Shown piece by piece: positions 7,842 through 19,012 of a DNA stretch of 64,000 bases. The notes beneath the pieces were generated by a model. That model was not told the origin of the DNA. It saw only the letters and a program-made list of their open reading frames with translations, and searched no databases. Made by a program: the position numbers and the translations under genes. The DNA comes from Myxococcales bacterium (GTDB lineage: Bacteria > Myxococcota_A > Polyangia > Polyangiales > Polyangiaceae): the NCBI GenBank assembly GCA_025355005.1, contig JANXLV010000019.1, forward strand, positions 105,574-169,573. The letters are read 5' to 3'. How positions within the stretch are numbered: the stretch's first letter is position 1; each line of letters starts with the position of its first letter.

Positions 7842-8273
7842 TCACTTCGTTGTCGCTCTGCGCGCCAAGAGCTCGTCTTCGGCGCGGCGCTCGGCGCGGT
7901 CTTCCTTCACCCGGTGCGCTTCGAGCGCGCGCTCACGCAACGCGCACATCTGCTCCACGCGGATCATCGCGTGCTCCACGTCCTTCTTCGCGGCGGAGAG
8001 CGCGCGCTGCGCCTCCGCCACGGCGTCGCGTGCTCGGGACACGCGTCCCTCGTGCGAGCGGATCCACGCGTCGGTCTCGTGGAACAGGGCCTCGTTGCCG
8101 CCGCGAGCGTTGAGCTCGTCGCGCTCCCGTTGCGCGGCAGCCAGGCCTTCCATGGACGCGGCCAGTGCGTGCGTCGCCTTCCCCACCCCATCCATCGCGC
8201 TCGCCTGTACGCGGCGCGCGCGGTCCCGCACCTCTTCCGTGACCTGTACGAGCTTGTCAGCGCGGGTTCTCAC
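7842..8273 (-). CDS. fliJ: Flagellar export chaperone FliJ
   Basis: FliJ is a small coiled-coil protein that acts as the stalk of the FliI ATPase and recycles export chaperones. The 143-residue product is almost entirely charged helix, rich in Arg, Glu and Ala, with long heptad-like stretches and no membrane segment. Sequence alone would not name it; position directly after fliI, with a 17-nt overlap, together with size and coiled-coil character, does. It ends the flgB-fliJ run. The ORF has no rival in another frame with better composition. Confidence 0.78.
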   Translation of the reverse strand: MRTRADKLVQVTEEVRDRARRVQASAMDGVGKATHALAASMEGLAAAQRERDELNARGGNEALFHETDAWIRSHEGRVSRARDAVAEAQRALSAAKKDVEHAMIRVEQMCALRERALEAHRVKEDRAERRAEDELLARRATTK

Positions 8274-9588
8274 GCGTGGCCTCGGCGCAGAGCTCCATCA
8301 ACGCGCTGACGGCGGCCTCTCGCCCCGAGGGCTCGCGTTCGCCCTGCCGCAGAAACTTCTCGATGCTCGGCATCATGCGCGCCGCCGCGTCCACGCGCGG
8401 GTCCGACCCCTTCTCGTAGGCGCCGATCTGGATCAGATCCTTTGCGTCACGATAGGCGCCGAGCAGCTCGCGCAGCTTGGATGCGGCCTCGACATGCGGC
8501 TTGGTCGTGAGCTGCGGCATCAAACGCGACAGGCTCGCGAGGACGTCGATCGCTGGGAAATGTCCCGCCTCCGCGAGCGAGCGTGAGAGCACGACGTGCC
8601 CATCCAGGATGCCACGCACGGCGTCCGCGATCGGATCCGACAGGTCATCGCCCTCGACGAGGACCGTGTACACCGCGGTGATCGCGCCGTCGGTCGCGCC
8701 GTTGCCAGCGCGTTCGAGCAGCCGCGGCAGCGCGGCGAACACGGACGGCGGATATCCTTTCGTCGCGGCCGGCTCACCGGACGCAAGCGCGGCCTCCCGC
8801 ATCGCCATCGCATAGCGGGTGACGGAGTCCATGACGAAGAGCACGCTCTTGCCTTGATCCCGGAAATACTCGGCGATCGCAGTGGCAGCCTCGGCTGCGC
8901 GCGCACGGACCAGCGGCGGCTGATCGCTCGTCGCGACGACGATCACCGACCGCGCGAGGCCATCCGCGCCGAGCCCGTCACGCACGAACTCGTTCACCTC
9001 GCGGCCACGCTCGCCCACGAGCGAGACGACGTTGACATCCGCGTCCGACGCGCGACAGAGCATGCCAAGAAGCGTGGTCTTCCCCACACCCGCGCCGGCG
9101 AAGATGCCCACGCGCTGCCCACGGCCCAGCGTCATCAGGGAATCCAGCGCGCGCACACCGGTTCCGAGCACCTTCTCGATGGGCTTGCGGCTGGTGGCCG
9201 GCGGCGGCGCCGCATGCACTGGATAGCCTTCGTGCGACGGCACGCGCGGACGTCCGTCGATGGGCGTACCGAACGGATCGATGATGCGCCCGAGGAGCAG
9301 GTTGCTCACGGCGACCTGCGAGCCGCGGTCCGAAAGAACGGCGCGATCGCCCGGGCGAATCCCGGACAGCGGGCCGAGCGGCGTGGCCACGAGCCGACCG
9401 CCGCGGAAGCCGATCACCTCGAGGTCGAGCGGCGTCTTCGACTCCACGCGCAGCATCTCTCCAATACCGGCGCGGAGGCCGCCGATCTCCACGGCGAGCC
9501 CCACGATGTCCGTGACCACGCCCACCGGACGATGCACGCTGGCGCGCCGTGCGACGCTCACGAACCGCTGCAGGTCCAGGTCCGTCAC
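8257..9588 (-). CDS. fliI: Flagellum-specific export ATPase FliI
   Basis: FliI is the hexameric ATPase that unfolds and delivers substrates to the export gate. The 443-residue protein shows the Walker A motif GAGVGKT at about residues 165-171, the F1-like block VGERGREVNEFV, and the Walker B region KSVLFVMDSVTRYAMAMRE. N-terminal beta-barrel features (GEMLRV, LLLGRIIDPFGTPIDG) are also present. Its ATG overlaps the fliH stop by 4 nt and its end overlaps fliJ, so the three genes are likely translationally coupled. All key residues I can judge are intact. Confidence 0.97.
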   Translation of the reverse strand: MTDLDLQRFVSVARRASVHRPVGVVTDIVGLAVEIGGLRAGIGEMLRVESKTPLDLEVIGFRGGRLVATPLGPLSGIRPGDRAVLSDRGSQVAVSNLLLGRIIDPFGTPIDGRPRVPSHEGYPVHAAPPPATSRKPIEKVLGTGVRALDSLMTLGRGQRVGIFAGAGVGKTTLLGMLCRASDADVNVVSLVGERGREVNEFVRDGLGADGLARSVIVVATSDQPPLVRARAAEAATAIAEYFRDQGKSVLFVMDSVTRYAMAMREAALASGEPAATKGYPPSVFAALPRLLERAGNGATDGAITAVYTVLVEGDDLSDPIADAVRGILDGHVVLSRSLAEAGHFPAIDVLASLSRLMPQLTTKPHVEAASKLRELLGAYRDAKDLIQIGAYEKGSDPRVDAAARMMPSIEKFLRQGEREPSGREAAVSALMELCAEATRENPR

Positions 9589-10340
9589 TTCATACCTCCA
9601 CCGCCGAAGCCGAGCTGCTCCATGACCACGTCGAGGCGCGTGGTCACCGACTCATCCACGAAGCCCTGCGCGGACTCGACGACGCATGACCCGGCGACAA
9701 GCTCGCGATCGAAGACCACCTTGCACCCCGGCGCGCGCGCCGTCACGGCGTCGATCAGCTTCGATTTGGCCTCGTCTGGAGTGTCGCTGGAGAAGCGCAC
9801 GGTCACGTTCTCACGGTCCGCGAGCGCGAGGATGCCGTCTCGCGCCAGCGCAGCGAGCAGCGATGGGTCGAGCGTGAGCTCTCTGCCCAGGACGCGCTCC
9901 GCGATGGCACCAGCAAGCTCGACGAGGTCACGCTCGACGCGCGAGTGGCGGAGCGCGCGGATCTCCGAGAGCGCCTCCGCGGCCTGCACGAACGACTCGA
10001 TCGCGGCCTGGGCGTCCGTTGTTGGTGCTGGCTCTGGCGGCGGCGGAACTGCCGGTATCTCGTCGAAGAAGCCGCGGACCGTCTGCGGCGGCTCGCCTGA
10101 TGGCGACGGCGATGGCGACGGGAGCACGTCGGAGATCTCTGGCCGCGGTCCTTCGGGCAAGCTCTGCGTGGCCGGAGCATCTGACGGCGCGGGTTCGTGA
10201 GGGGCGGTGGGCTCGGTTGGCCTACGGCGCGACGACGCAGGAGCGGTCTGCGACGCAGGCAACCATGACACGCGGGCACGACGCGGGGCATCGCGCTGCG
10301 CGAAGATCGCGTCCTTCATCTTGCGCTCAAACACTGCCAT
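9585..10340 (-). CDS. fliH: Flagellar export ATPase regulator FliH
   Basis: FliH holds FliI inactive until it docks at the C ring. The 251-residue protein has a polar, Pro/Ala-rich N-terminal half (about 1-110) and a C-terminal FliH/YscL-like domain with the pattern LVELAGAIAERVLGRELTLD and GCKVVFDRELVAGSCVVES. The N-terminal half is less conserved and longer than in enteric FliH. The start overlaps the fliG end by 14 nt. Confidence comes from the C-terminal pattern plus fixed gene order fliF-G-H-I-J. Confidence 0.88.
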   Translation of the reverse strand: MAVFERKMKDAIFAQRDAPRRARVSWLPASQTAPASSRRRPTEPTAPHEPAPSDAPATQSLPEGPRPEISDVLPSPSPSPSGEPPQTVRGFFDEIPAVPPPPEPAPTTDAQAAIESFVQAAEALSEIRALRHSRVERDLVELAGAIAERVLGRELTLDPSLLAALARDGILALADRENVTVRFSSDTPDEAKSKLIDAVTARAPGCKVVFDRELVAGSCVVESAQGFVDESVTTRLDVVMEQLGFGGGGMK

Positions 10341-11307
10341 TTTCCTCCGACAGACTGATGCGTCCGCTTGCCTCGAGGGACTTCGCCGCCTCCACGACGC
10401 CGCGCTGCGCGGCCTCGACGTCCGCCAGGCGCACGGCCCCGAGCGAGTCGAGCTCGTCCTTCAACAGATCCGCCGCGCGCGTGGACATGCTCGAGAAGAT
10501 CTTCCCCTTCAGCTCCTCGCTCGCTGTCTTCATCGCGACCACGAGCGTGTCTTGCGGGACCTCTTTCAGGATCATGCGCAGGATGCGCACGTCCAGGCCG
10601 CGCAGATCCTCCATCGTGAACATCGCGGCCTTGATCTCCTCCGCGACGCTCTCGCCCTCGAGCGCCGTGAGCACCTCTTGCGACCGCTCCGCCCCGAGCT
10701 TCTTCAGCACGGACGCCGCCGACGCTACGCCATCGACCGACACCGTCGCCTGCGCGCCGTCCGGCAGCTGCTTCGCGAGCGCGCCCGCGACGCTCTCCAG
10801 CATCGAAGCGGGCACCTCCGTCATGAGCGCCATGCGCGACACGAGCTCCGTGCGCAGCGTGGAGTCACAGAAGCCCAGGATCTTGGCCGCCTTGCCCGAG
10901 TCGATCTGCGAGAGGATCGCAGCGCCGATCTGTGGATGCTCGCTCTCCAGGAGCGACGCCACGGCCTGTGCGTCCGCCTTTTCGAGGCGCTCGAACGGCG
11001 ACGCGGGCGCGCCGACAAACAGCTCCTCGGAGCGAGACGCGCCCATGGCCTTCTCGGCGAGGCGGCGGAGGTAGGCGATGCCACCCTTGGGCACAGCCAC
11101 CGCCTTCTGCGCCTCCTCGAGGAACTCGCCGTAGAGCTGGTCGAGGGCGTTACGCGGGACTTCGCGCATCATGGCGGCGATCTCGCGCATCTTCTTCACG
11201 TCGCCCGGCTCGAGCTCGGCCACGATGGGGGCCGCGATCGACTCCTCCATGGAGAGGAGCATGAGGACTGCCTTTTCCGGACCGGTGAGCTGCGTCTTTC
11301 CAGGCAT
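10327..11307 (-). CDS. fliG: Flagellar motor switch protein FliG
   Basis: FliG sits on the MS ring and contacts the stator; its C-terminal helix generates torque. The 326-residue length is typical. Visible features are the N-terminal LTGPEKAVLMLLSM, the middle EHPQIGAAILSQIDSGKAAK block, and the charged torque region (MFTMEDLRGLDVRILRMILK) with KSLEASGRISL near the end. The ATG lacks a clear Shine-Dalgarno sequence; a sigma-54-like element overlapping the fliF stop ends 14 nt before it. It lies 20 bp after fliF. Confidence 0.96.
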   Translation of the reverse strand: MPGKTQLTGPEKAVLMLLSMEESIAAPIVAELEPGDVKKMREIAAMMREVPRNALDQLYGEFLEEAQKAVAVPKGGIAYLRRLAEKAMGASRSEELFVGAPASPFERLEKADAQAVASLLESEHPQIGAAILSQIDSGKAAKILGFCDSTLRTELVSRMALMTEVPASMLESVAGALAKQLPDGAQATVSVDGVASAASVLKKLGAERSQEVLTALEGESVAEEIKAAMFTMEDLRGLDVRILRMILKEVPQDTLVVAMKTASEELKGKIFSSMSTRAADLLKDELDSLGAVRLADVEAAQRGVVEAAKSLEASGRISLSEENGSV

Positions 11308-11319
11308 GGTGGCCGTTCA

Positions 11320-11336
11320 AGCGAGAATCAAGCCAT
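11320..11336 (-). promoter_or_regulatory. Sigma-54-like element directly before fliG
   Basis: The minus strand reads ATGGCTTGATTCTCGCT: TGGC, then GC, with GG and GC 12 nt apart, and the -12 C is 14 nt before the fliG ATG. It includes the fliF stop codon. Two bases of the -24 block and one of the -12 block depart from consensus, so this is weaker than the flgD and csrA sites. I include it because the distance to the start codon is identical. Confidence 0.38.
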
Positions 11337-13013
11337 GCTCTGCGCGTGCAGCCACGCACGGAGGACGTTCGCCGCCGTCGCGGGATCCTTGGTGGCGATG
11401 TCGAGCGCTTCCTTGCGAAGGGCGTCCACGTCGCCTGGAGGCAGCGCCTTGGCTGGCGTCATCGTGGAATGTTCCAGTTGGAAGATTGGCGGTTCGGGCG
11501 CCACGATCTCGGCGGCCTTCGCGAGCTTCTTCTTCCGGCTGCGGCGGACCACGAGGCCCATCACGGCCAGCGCGACCACGACGCCCGCGATGGGCGCGTA
11601 GGTGCGAGCCTTCAGCATGCGCGGCGACAGCGGCGCGACCACGGCGAGCGCGGGCTCCTCCGTCTCCTGCGTCGCGAACGCGGAGCTCTCGATGTGGAGC
11701 GCATCGCCGCGGGCGGCGCTGAAGCCAACGGCGCTCTTCACGAGCTCGCTGAGCTTGTCCATTTCCTCCTTCTCACGCGGGACGACCACGCCGTCCTTCT
11801 TCACGCCGTCCACGAGCACGGCCACGCTGATGCGCACGACCTTGCCGCTCACCTGGACGGTCTTCTCCGTGACGCGATCGACCTCGAAATTGTGCGTGTA
11901 GCTTTGCTTGTAAGGGCCAGGCCCGATCGCACCACCGATACCTTCGGGAGACGCGCCGCCTGGAAGATTGGTCTGCGCACCGGGAATACCCGCCGCCACC
12001 TTTGCCGTCGGCGCGGGCGCCGTGGACGAGGATGGCGCGGGCGACGCGGCAGCTGCCTGGGCCGTGGGAACGAACGCCACGCTGGCCGCACCGGCGGGCG
12101 ATGCTGGCGCCGGTCCATTGCGCTCCTCCATCCGTTGCTCGCTGCGAAGCACGGATTTCTGCGGCTCGTAGTGCTCTTCGGTGCGCTCGTGCGAGCTCTG
12201 GTCGAGCTCCACGGCGACGCGTACATCTGCATGCCCGCGGCCCACGGTGCGCTCCAGGAGCTCACGTGCTCGCGCCTCGAGGGTGCTTTGCATCTCGTGC
12301 TCGCGCTCGCTGCGGGCGTCGTTCGCCGCTGCTTCGCCGTCGCCGTTCGGGCGATGCAGCGTGCTTCCATCGGCGCTCACCACGGAGACGCGGGACTCCG
12401 AGAGCCCAGGAACGCCGCTGGCGACGAGATGGACCACGCTCGCAACGTCGCGCGGCGGCATGGTGCGACCGGGACGCAACCTCACCACGACGGAGGCCGT
12501 GGCCGCCTCGCGTGACTGCGAGACGAACAGGCTGCGCTCGGGCATCACCAGGTGAACGCGTGCACTCTGCACGGATTGAATCGATGAGATGGTGCGCGCG
12601 AGCTCGCCTTCCAGGGCGCGTCGTACGAGCACGCGTTGCTCCAGCTCCGTGGCGCCCAGGTGCTGTTTGTCGAACACCTCGAAGCCGACGCCGCCGCCAC
12701 GCGGAAGGCCCTGGCCTGCAAGGTCGACTCGCAGCTCGCGGACGCGCTCTTCGGGCACGCTGATCGTGCTCTCGCCTTCCACTCTGAACGGGATTTTCAT
12801 CTCTTTCAGCTTTGCCGTGACGAGCCCTGCGTCCTCTGGCGAGAGGTCCGTGTAGAGCACTGCGTACGTCTCGTGCGCGGAGAGGGCGGACAGTCCCGCG
12901 ACGCCTGCGATCACGACGAGCAGAGTGCCGACGAACGCGGCCTTCTTCAGGGCGTTCAGCGTTCCCCAGAACTTCTTCGCCTGCTCGAACGCGGCCTTGG
13001 CTCGCTCCTTCAT
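11328..13013 (-). CDS. fliF: Flagellar MS-ring protein FliF
   Basis: FliF forms the MS ring in the inner membrane, the base on which rod and C ring are built. The 561-residue protein has an N-terminal membrane helix (about 28-46), the YscJ-like ring-building motifs (YAVLYTDLSPEDAGLVTAKL and RVHLVMPERSLF), a low-complexity Ala/Pro-rich insert around residues 300-370, a second membrane helix near 470-490, and a C-terminal cytoplasmic tail of the kind that binds FliG. The length is normal. It starts 2 bp after fliE. Confidence 0.96.
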   Translation of the reverse strand: MKERAKAAFEQAKKFWGTLNALKKAAFVGTLLVVIAGVAGLSALSAHETYAVLYTDLSPEDAGLVTAKLKEMKIPFRVEGESTISVPEERVRELRVDLAGQGLPRGGGVGFEVFDKQHLGATELEQRVLVRRALEGELARTISSIQSVQSARVHLVMPERSLFVSQSREAATASVVVRLRPGRTMPPRDVASVVHLVASGVPGLSESRVSVVSADGSTLHRPNGDGEAAANDARSEREHEMQSTLEARARELLERTVGRGHADVRVAVELDQSSHERTEEHYEPQKSVLRSEQRMEERNGPAPASPAGAASVAFVPTAQAAAASPAPSSSTAPAPTAKVAAGIPGAQTNLPGGASPEGIGGAIGPGPYKQSYTHNFEVDRVTEKTVQVSGKVVRISVAVLVDGVKKDGVVVPREKEEMDKLSELVKSAVGFSAARGDALHIESSAFATQETEEPALAVVAPLSPRMLKARTYAPIAGVVVALAVMGLVVRRSRKKKLAKAAEIVAPEPPIFQLEHSTMTPAKALPPGDVDALRKEALDIATKDPATAANVLRAWLHAQSMA

Positions 13014-13015
13014 TT

Positions 13016-13351
13016 TCAGATGCTCATCCGGAGGAGATCATTGATGGCGTCCACGACCTTGTTCTTCACGGTGGCGACGAGATGCAGCTCGATCTCGGCC
13101 TGCTTCACGGCGATCATCGTTCCGTGAATGTCATCGTTCCTGCCGTCGGCGAACGCGGCGGCCTTCTGACTCGCGACCTCTTGCGTGGCGTTGGCGTGGC
13201 CGAGCGCCTGCGCGAGGATGCCCGCGAACGGCAGACCGTCCTCGGGACTCTGACCGGTAGGTAGCCCAGCGCCCGGGTTCGCGTCGATCGTGGACGCGCC
13301 ATCGCCGATCGGCGTCTGGTGCGAGGCGGCCAGCGTGATCGGATCGCTCAT
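13016..13351 (-). CDS. fliE: Flagellar hook-basal body protein FliE
   Basis: FliE joins the rod to the MS ring. The 111-residue protein has a variable N-terminus and the diagnostic C-terminal pattern: a helix with HGTMIAVKQAEIELHLVATV, then KNKVVDAINDLLRMSI. This fits the family closely. It sits 3 bp after flgC and 2 bp before fliF, the conserved order in many bacteria. Confidence 0.94.
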   Translation of the reverse strand: MSDPITLAASHQTPIGDGASTIDANPGAGLPTGQSPEDGLPFAGILAQALGHANATQEVASQKAAAFADGRNDDIHGTMIAVKQAEIELHLVATVKNKVVDAINDLLRMSI

Positions 13352-13354
13352 GGC

Positions 13355-13783
13355 TTACTTCCCGAGGCCCAGAGCAGTCTGCGCCATGCTCTTCACGGAC
13401 TCGATCGAGCTCACGCCCGCTTCGTACGCGCGCGACGCCGTTATCATGTTGACCATCTCCTCCACCACGTTGACGTTCGGGTAGGACACGTAGCCGGTGG
13501 GGTCCGCGTCTGGATGCCCGGGCTCGTAGACCTTCATCGGATCGCGCGTGTCTTCCTTGATCTCGCTGACCTTGACGAGCTGCACGTTGCGCTCGGTGGA
13601 GTCGAACGAGCTCTGCGAGAGCGACTGCGCCACGAACACGGGGTCGATGCGCTTGTATGGACCGCCAGCCTCCGTCCGCGTGGTCTTCGCGTTCGCCAGG
13701 TTCGAGGCGATCGTGTTCATGCGCGAGCGCTCGGCCGAGAGGCCCGAGGCTGCGACTTCCATGGCGCTGAATGTTCCGAGCAT
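13355..13783 (-). CDS. flgC: Flagellar basal-body rod protein FlgC
   Basis: FlgC is a proximal rod subunit. The 142-residue product starts with the rod signature (MLGTFSAMEVAASGLSAERS, then NTIASNLANAKTT) and ends with the family C-terminus (NVNVVEEMVNMITASRAYEA, then VKSMAQTALGLGK). Size is standard. It is the second gene of the operon, 34 bp after flgB. Confidence 0.96.
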   Translation of the reverse strand: MLGTFSAMEVAASGLSAERSRMNTIASNLANAKTTRTEAGGPYKRIDPVFVAQSLSQSSFDSTERNVQLVKVSEIKEDTRDPMKVYEPGHPDADPTGYVSYPNVNVVEEMVNMITASRAYEAGVSSIESVKSMAQTALGLGK

Positions 13784-13817
13784 CTTCGTTTCTCCCTACG
13801 CTGCAGAGGCGCGGGCC

Positions 13818-14243
13818 TCAGCCTTTCCCGTCGTTCGCTGCGAACTCCAGATCGGCGAGCTCGCTGTGTGCGAGCACCGACACCACGTCGTATCGAATCT
13901 GGTTCGCTGCCACCTTCGCCGCCTCGCGATCGAGCGACACCGAGTTCTTGTCCAGGCCACTGGCGCTCGGCGATGGATCGTCGAACACGGTGTACGACGG
14001 ACCCACGGGGATCGAGCCGGCCGCCTCCGAGGAGCTCGACTTCGCGACCTCGAGCTGCAGCTTGCCGTCGAACGACATGTCGTCGCGGCTGACGTCCTTC
14101 GGCACGTAGCCTGGCGTGTCCACGTGCGCGAGATTGGACGCCAGCATGTTGTGGCGGAACATGTGATAGTCGAGCGTCGCGTGTAGCTTGTCGACTCCTC
14201 CGAATAGCTCACTCATGGCGAGAGGAGCTGGAGCAGGGTCCAT
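13818..14243 (-). CDS. flgB: Flagellar basal-body rod protein FlgB
   Basis: FlgB is a proximal rod subunit. The core signature is present: MFRHNMLASNLAHVDTPGYV at the N-terminus and a helical C-terminus. Start choice matters here. A GGGAG sequence seven bases before the ATG at 14243 supports the 141-residue form beginning MDPAPAPLAMSELFGG; the internal ATG at 14216 gives the more usual rod start but has no ribosome-binding site. A longer open frame to 14351 adds an Arg/Gln-rich stretch unlike the family. First gene of the flgBC-fliEFGHIJ run, divergent from the activator at 14409. Confidence 0.9.
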   Translation of the reverse strand: MDPAPAPLAMSELFGGVDKLHATLDYHMFRHNMLASNLAHVDTPGYVPKDVSRDDMSFDGKLQLEVAKSSSSEAAGSIPVGPSYTVFDDPSPSASGLDKNSVSLDREAAKVAANQIRYDVVSVLAHSELADLEFAANDGKG

Positions 14244-14408
14244 GCCATGCAGCCGCTCCCTTCGGTCGCTCTGCATTCTTCTGGTGTTTCGCTCCCGCTG
14301 GTCGCTCGTGAGCTGGTTTTTTCGGGCGTTCTGTAGCAGGGGCAGCGTCATGGAAGCGACGGCGATGGCGTCAAGCGTGTGTAGGTACGTGGTATCGTCG
14401 GCGCTGCC

Positions 14409-15731
<1,323 letters not shown>

Positions 15732-15846
15732 GTGGTCAATTTCCGCCAGGTGGCGTGGCGGACTTTTACCATGCATCCGATGTAGTCGTTTCTGCCAGCA
15801 ACGCGAAAAATTCGTCGATCTTGCGTCTCAACGTCTCAAGGTTTTC

Positions 15847-15863
15847 TTGGCCCGACCGTTGCT
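15847..15863 (+). promoter_or_regulatory. Sigma-54-type promoter upstream of the second activator
   Basis: The site reads TTGGCCCGACCGTTGCT, matching the sigma-54 consensus at nearly every conserved base, with GG and GC 12 nt apart. It lies 109 nt (from the -12 C) before the ATG at 15971, leaving an ordinary leader. This would place the second activator under sigma-54 control, possibly by the first activator or by itself. Confidence 0.72.
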
Positions 15864-15970
15864 TACCTTCCTCCCGTCGCTCGCCTGTCTGTTGGGGTGA
15901 GCAGGCAATAGCAGTCGTGCCGCGCCGCGGTGCGAAGGCGACGGTTTGCCAAACGTCTTGGAGGTCCTTC

Positions 15971-17089
<1,119 letters not shown>

Positions 17090-17097
17090 AAGAGAAC

Positions 17098-17397
17098 ATG
17101 GTCCTCCTCACCCGGCTGAACGGCCAGCCTGTCGCGATCAATCCAGACCTCATCGCCTGGATCGAGATCATGCCCGACACGACCGTCTCGCTGATCGGTG
17201 GGGACAAGCTCCTCGTGAGGGAGAGCCTGGACACCGTGATCGATCGCGTCATCCAGTACCGCCGCGCAACGACTGGCTCACCCACGTCGCGGAACGCGCT
17301 GTTCCACGGATTGCGTTCTGGTGGGAGCACCCGCCCGAGCAAGTCGCCACACGCCTTCCTCCGGCTCTCCACACCCCCTGACACGGACGAGAAGTGA
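17098..17397 (+). CDS. flbD: FlbD-family flagellar protein
   Basis: Small protein of the FlbD family that is often encoded just before motA; its role is not well defined. The first 57 residues match the family well: LTRLNGQPVAINPDLIAWIE, then PDTTVSLIGGDKLLVRESLD and VIDRVIQYRR. The remaining 40 residues are a polar, Pro/Ser-rich tail not usual in the family. It starts 8 bp after the activator gene and ends 1 bp before motA, so it is surely in the same operon. Confidence 0.88.
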   Translation: MVLLTRLNGQPVAINPDLIAWIEIMPDTTVSLIGGDKLLVRESLDTVIDRVIQYRRATTGSPTSRNALFHGLRSGGSTRPSKSPHAFLRLSTPPDTDEK

Positions 17398-17398
17398 C

Positions 17399-18196
17399 AT
17401 GGACAAGGCAACCCTCGCGGGCCTCGGCGTCGCAACGATCGGCATCCTCGGCGGAGACCTGATCGAAGGCGGAAAGATCTCCGCGCTCATCCAGCCAACC
17501 GCCTTCATGATCGTTCTGGGCGGCACCATTGGCGCAACGCTGGTGCAGGTGTCCATGCCCACGTTCATCAAGGCCGTGAAGGCTGGAAAGCTGGCGTTTG
17601 CAGAGCCCGCCGATCCACGCAAGAAGCTGATCGACGAGATCGTGAACTACGCGGGCATCGCGCGAAAGGACGGAATCCTCGCGCTGGAGCCGCTCGCCGC
17701 AAAGGCAAGTCACCCGTTCCTGGCCCGTGCGCTCACGATGGCGGTCGACGGCGCGGATTCCTCGGCCATGCGCGATACGCTCGAAGGTTCGATCCATCAC
17801 ACCCAGGAAGAAGGCGACGACATCGCCAAGGTGTATGAGGCCGGCGGCGGCTACTCGCCGACCATCGGCATCATCGGCGCCGTGCTTGGCCTCATCCAGG
17901 TCATGAGCAACCTCTCCGACATCGCAAAGGTCGGTGAAGGTATCGCCGTCGCGTTCGTTGCTACGATCTACGGCGTTGCCTTCGCGAACATCATCTTCCT
18001 GCCGTTCGCGGCCAAGTTGAAGCTGCGAACCCGGGCCACGGTCCAGACGGAAGAAATGCTGCTCGAAGGCGCGCTCGCCATCCAGCAAGGCATGAACCCG
18101 AAGGTCATCAGAGATCGGCTGATGGGCATGGGGGGAGGCGCTCACGATGATCACGGCAAGGCAGGCGCCGGGGCCGTGGACAAGGCTGCAGCGTAG
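17399..18196 (+). CDS. motA: Flagellar stator protein MotA
   Basis: MotA is the five-copy stator ring subunit that turns against FliG using ion flow. The 265-residue protein starts MDKATLAGLGVATIGILGGD, with four hydrophobic helices and the family block VYEAGGGYSPTIGIIGAVLG in helix 3. I take the ATG at 17399 rather than the longer frame, because it is 1 bp from the flbD stop and gives the canonical N-terminus. The C-terminal tail carries the charged Arg/Glu residues typical before the end. Confidence 0.95.
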   Translation: MDKATLAGLGVATIGILGGDLIEGGKISALIQPTAFMIVLGGTIGATLVQVSMPTFIKAVKAGKLAFAEPADPRKKLIDEIVNYAGIARKDGILALEPLAAKASHPFLARALTMAVDGADSSAMRDTLEGSIHHTQEEGDDIAKVYEAGGGYSPTIGIIGAVLGLIQVMSNLSDIAKVGEGIAVAFVATIYGVAFANIIFLPFAAKLKLRTRATVQTEEMLLEGALAIQQGMNPKVIRDRLMGMGGGAHDDHGKAGAGAVDKAAA

Positions 18197-18216
18197 TCTT
18201 GGCATGATTGCCTCGA

Positions 18217-18233
18217 ACGGCGTGATGCTTGCG
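18217..18233 (+). promoter_or_regulatory. Sigma-54-like element directly before motB
   Basis: Reads ACGGCGTGATGCTTGCG in the 49-bp motA-motB gap. The -12 part (TTGC) is perfect, GG and GC are 12 nt apart, and the -12 C is again 14 nt before the ATG at 18246; the -24 part keeps only GGC plus a later G. No Shine-Dalgarno sequence is visible before motB. Confidence 0.4.
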
Positions 18234-18245
18234 TAACCCACCACC

Positions 18246-19004
18246 ATGGCGAAGAAGCACAAGCACCCCGAACACGTGAACCACGAGCGATGGCTCGTGA
18301 GCTACGCGGACTTCATGACGCTGCTGTTCGCGTTCTTCGTCGTCATGTTCGCGTCCTCGCAGGTGGACTCGAACAAGCTGGGACGGTTCACGGAGTCGTT
18401 CACGACGGCCGTGACGTGGAACATGTTCGACTCGCCCGGCGGCTACGGCATGATGGCGCACGACAAGGCGAAGGGCTTCGTGGGCGACGAGCCCGGCGAA
18501 GAAGACGAAGACACGAAGGGCAAGAGCAAGGGCGCAGGCGCGAAGGACCAGGAGGCGAAGGAGCTCAAAGAGAAGCTCGAATCCAAGCTCAAGGAGCAGA
18601 AGGATCTCGTTTCGCTGAAGGTCATCGAGGCGCACGGCGAGATCATCCTGCGCCTGCCCGAGCGCCTGCTCTTCGACGTGGGCGCCGCAGACATTCGCCC
18701 CGAGGGCAGGAACGCCGTGCTCCTCATCGCGCAGGAGCTCGCGCTGCACGAGGTCGCCGTGCGCGTGGAGGGTCACACGGACTCCGCGCCCATCCACACC
18801 GACAAATTTCCGTCGAACTGGGAGCTCTCTGGCGCTCGCGCCATGACGGTCCTCCGCGTCATCACGGAGACGCACAAGATGTCGCCTGACCGCCTGTCGG
18901 GCGCGGGGTACGGCCAGCACCATCCGATCGCCTCGAACGACTCGCCAGAGGGGCGCGCGCAGAACCGCCGCGTCGATCTCGTGGTCGTGATCGCGGGTCC
19001 GTGA
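18246..19004 (+). CDS. motB: Flagellar stator protein MotB
   Basis: MotB anchors the stator to peptidoglycan and carries the ion-binding aspartate. In this 252-residue protein the single membrane helix follows WLVSYADFMTLLFAFFVVMF, with the key Asp in the YADFMT motif. A Lys/Glu-rich linker (about 85-120) precedes the OmpA-like peptidoglycan-binding domain, with GHTDSAP, NWELSGARA and NRRVDLVV motifs. It follows motA after 49 bp, a wider gap than elsewhere in the operon, and lacks a clear Shine-Dalgarno sequence. Confidence 0.95.
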   Translation: MAKKHKHPEHVNHERWLVSYADFMTLLFAFFVVMFASSQVDSNKLGRFTESFTTAVTWNMFDSPGGYGMMAHDKAKGFVGDEPGEEDEDTKGKSKGAGAKDQEAKELKEKLESKLKEQKDLVSLKVIEAHGEIILRLPERLLFDVGAADIRPEGRNAVLLIAQELALHEVAVRVEGHTDSAPIHTDKFPSNWELSGARAMTVLRVITETHKMSPDRLSGAGYGQHHPIASNDSPEGRAQNRRVDLVVVIAGP

Positions 19005-19012
19005 GGACGGCA

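Noticed and set aside
18196..18215. TTGGCATGATTGC just after motA looks like a sigma-54 promoter at first sight
   Set aside because: GG and GC are 9 nt apart instead of 12, so the two halves cannot be bound together. The better-spaced element at 18217-18233 was kept instead.
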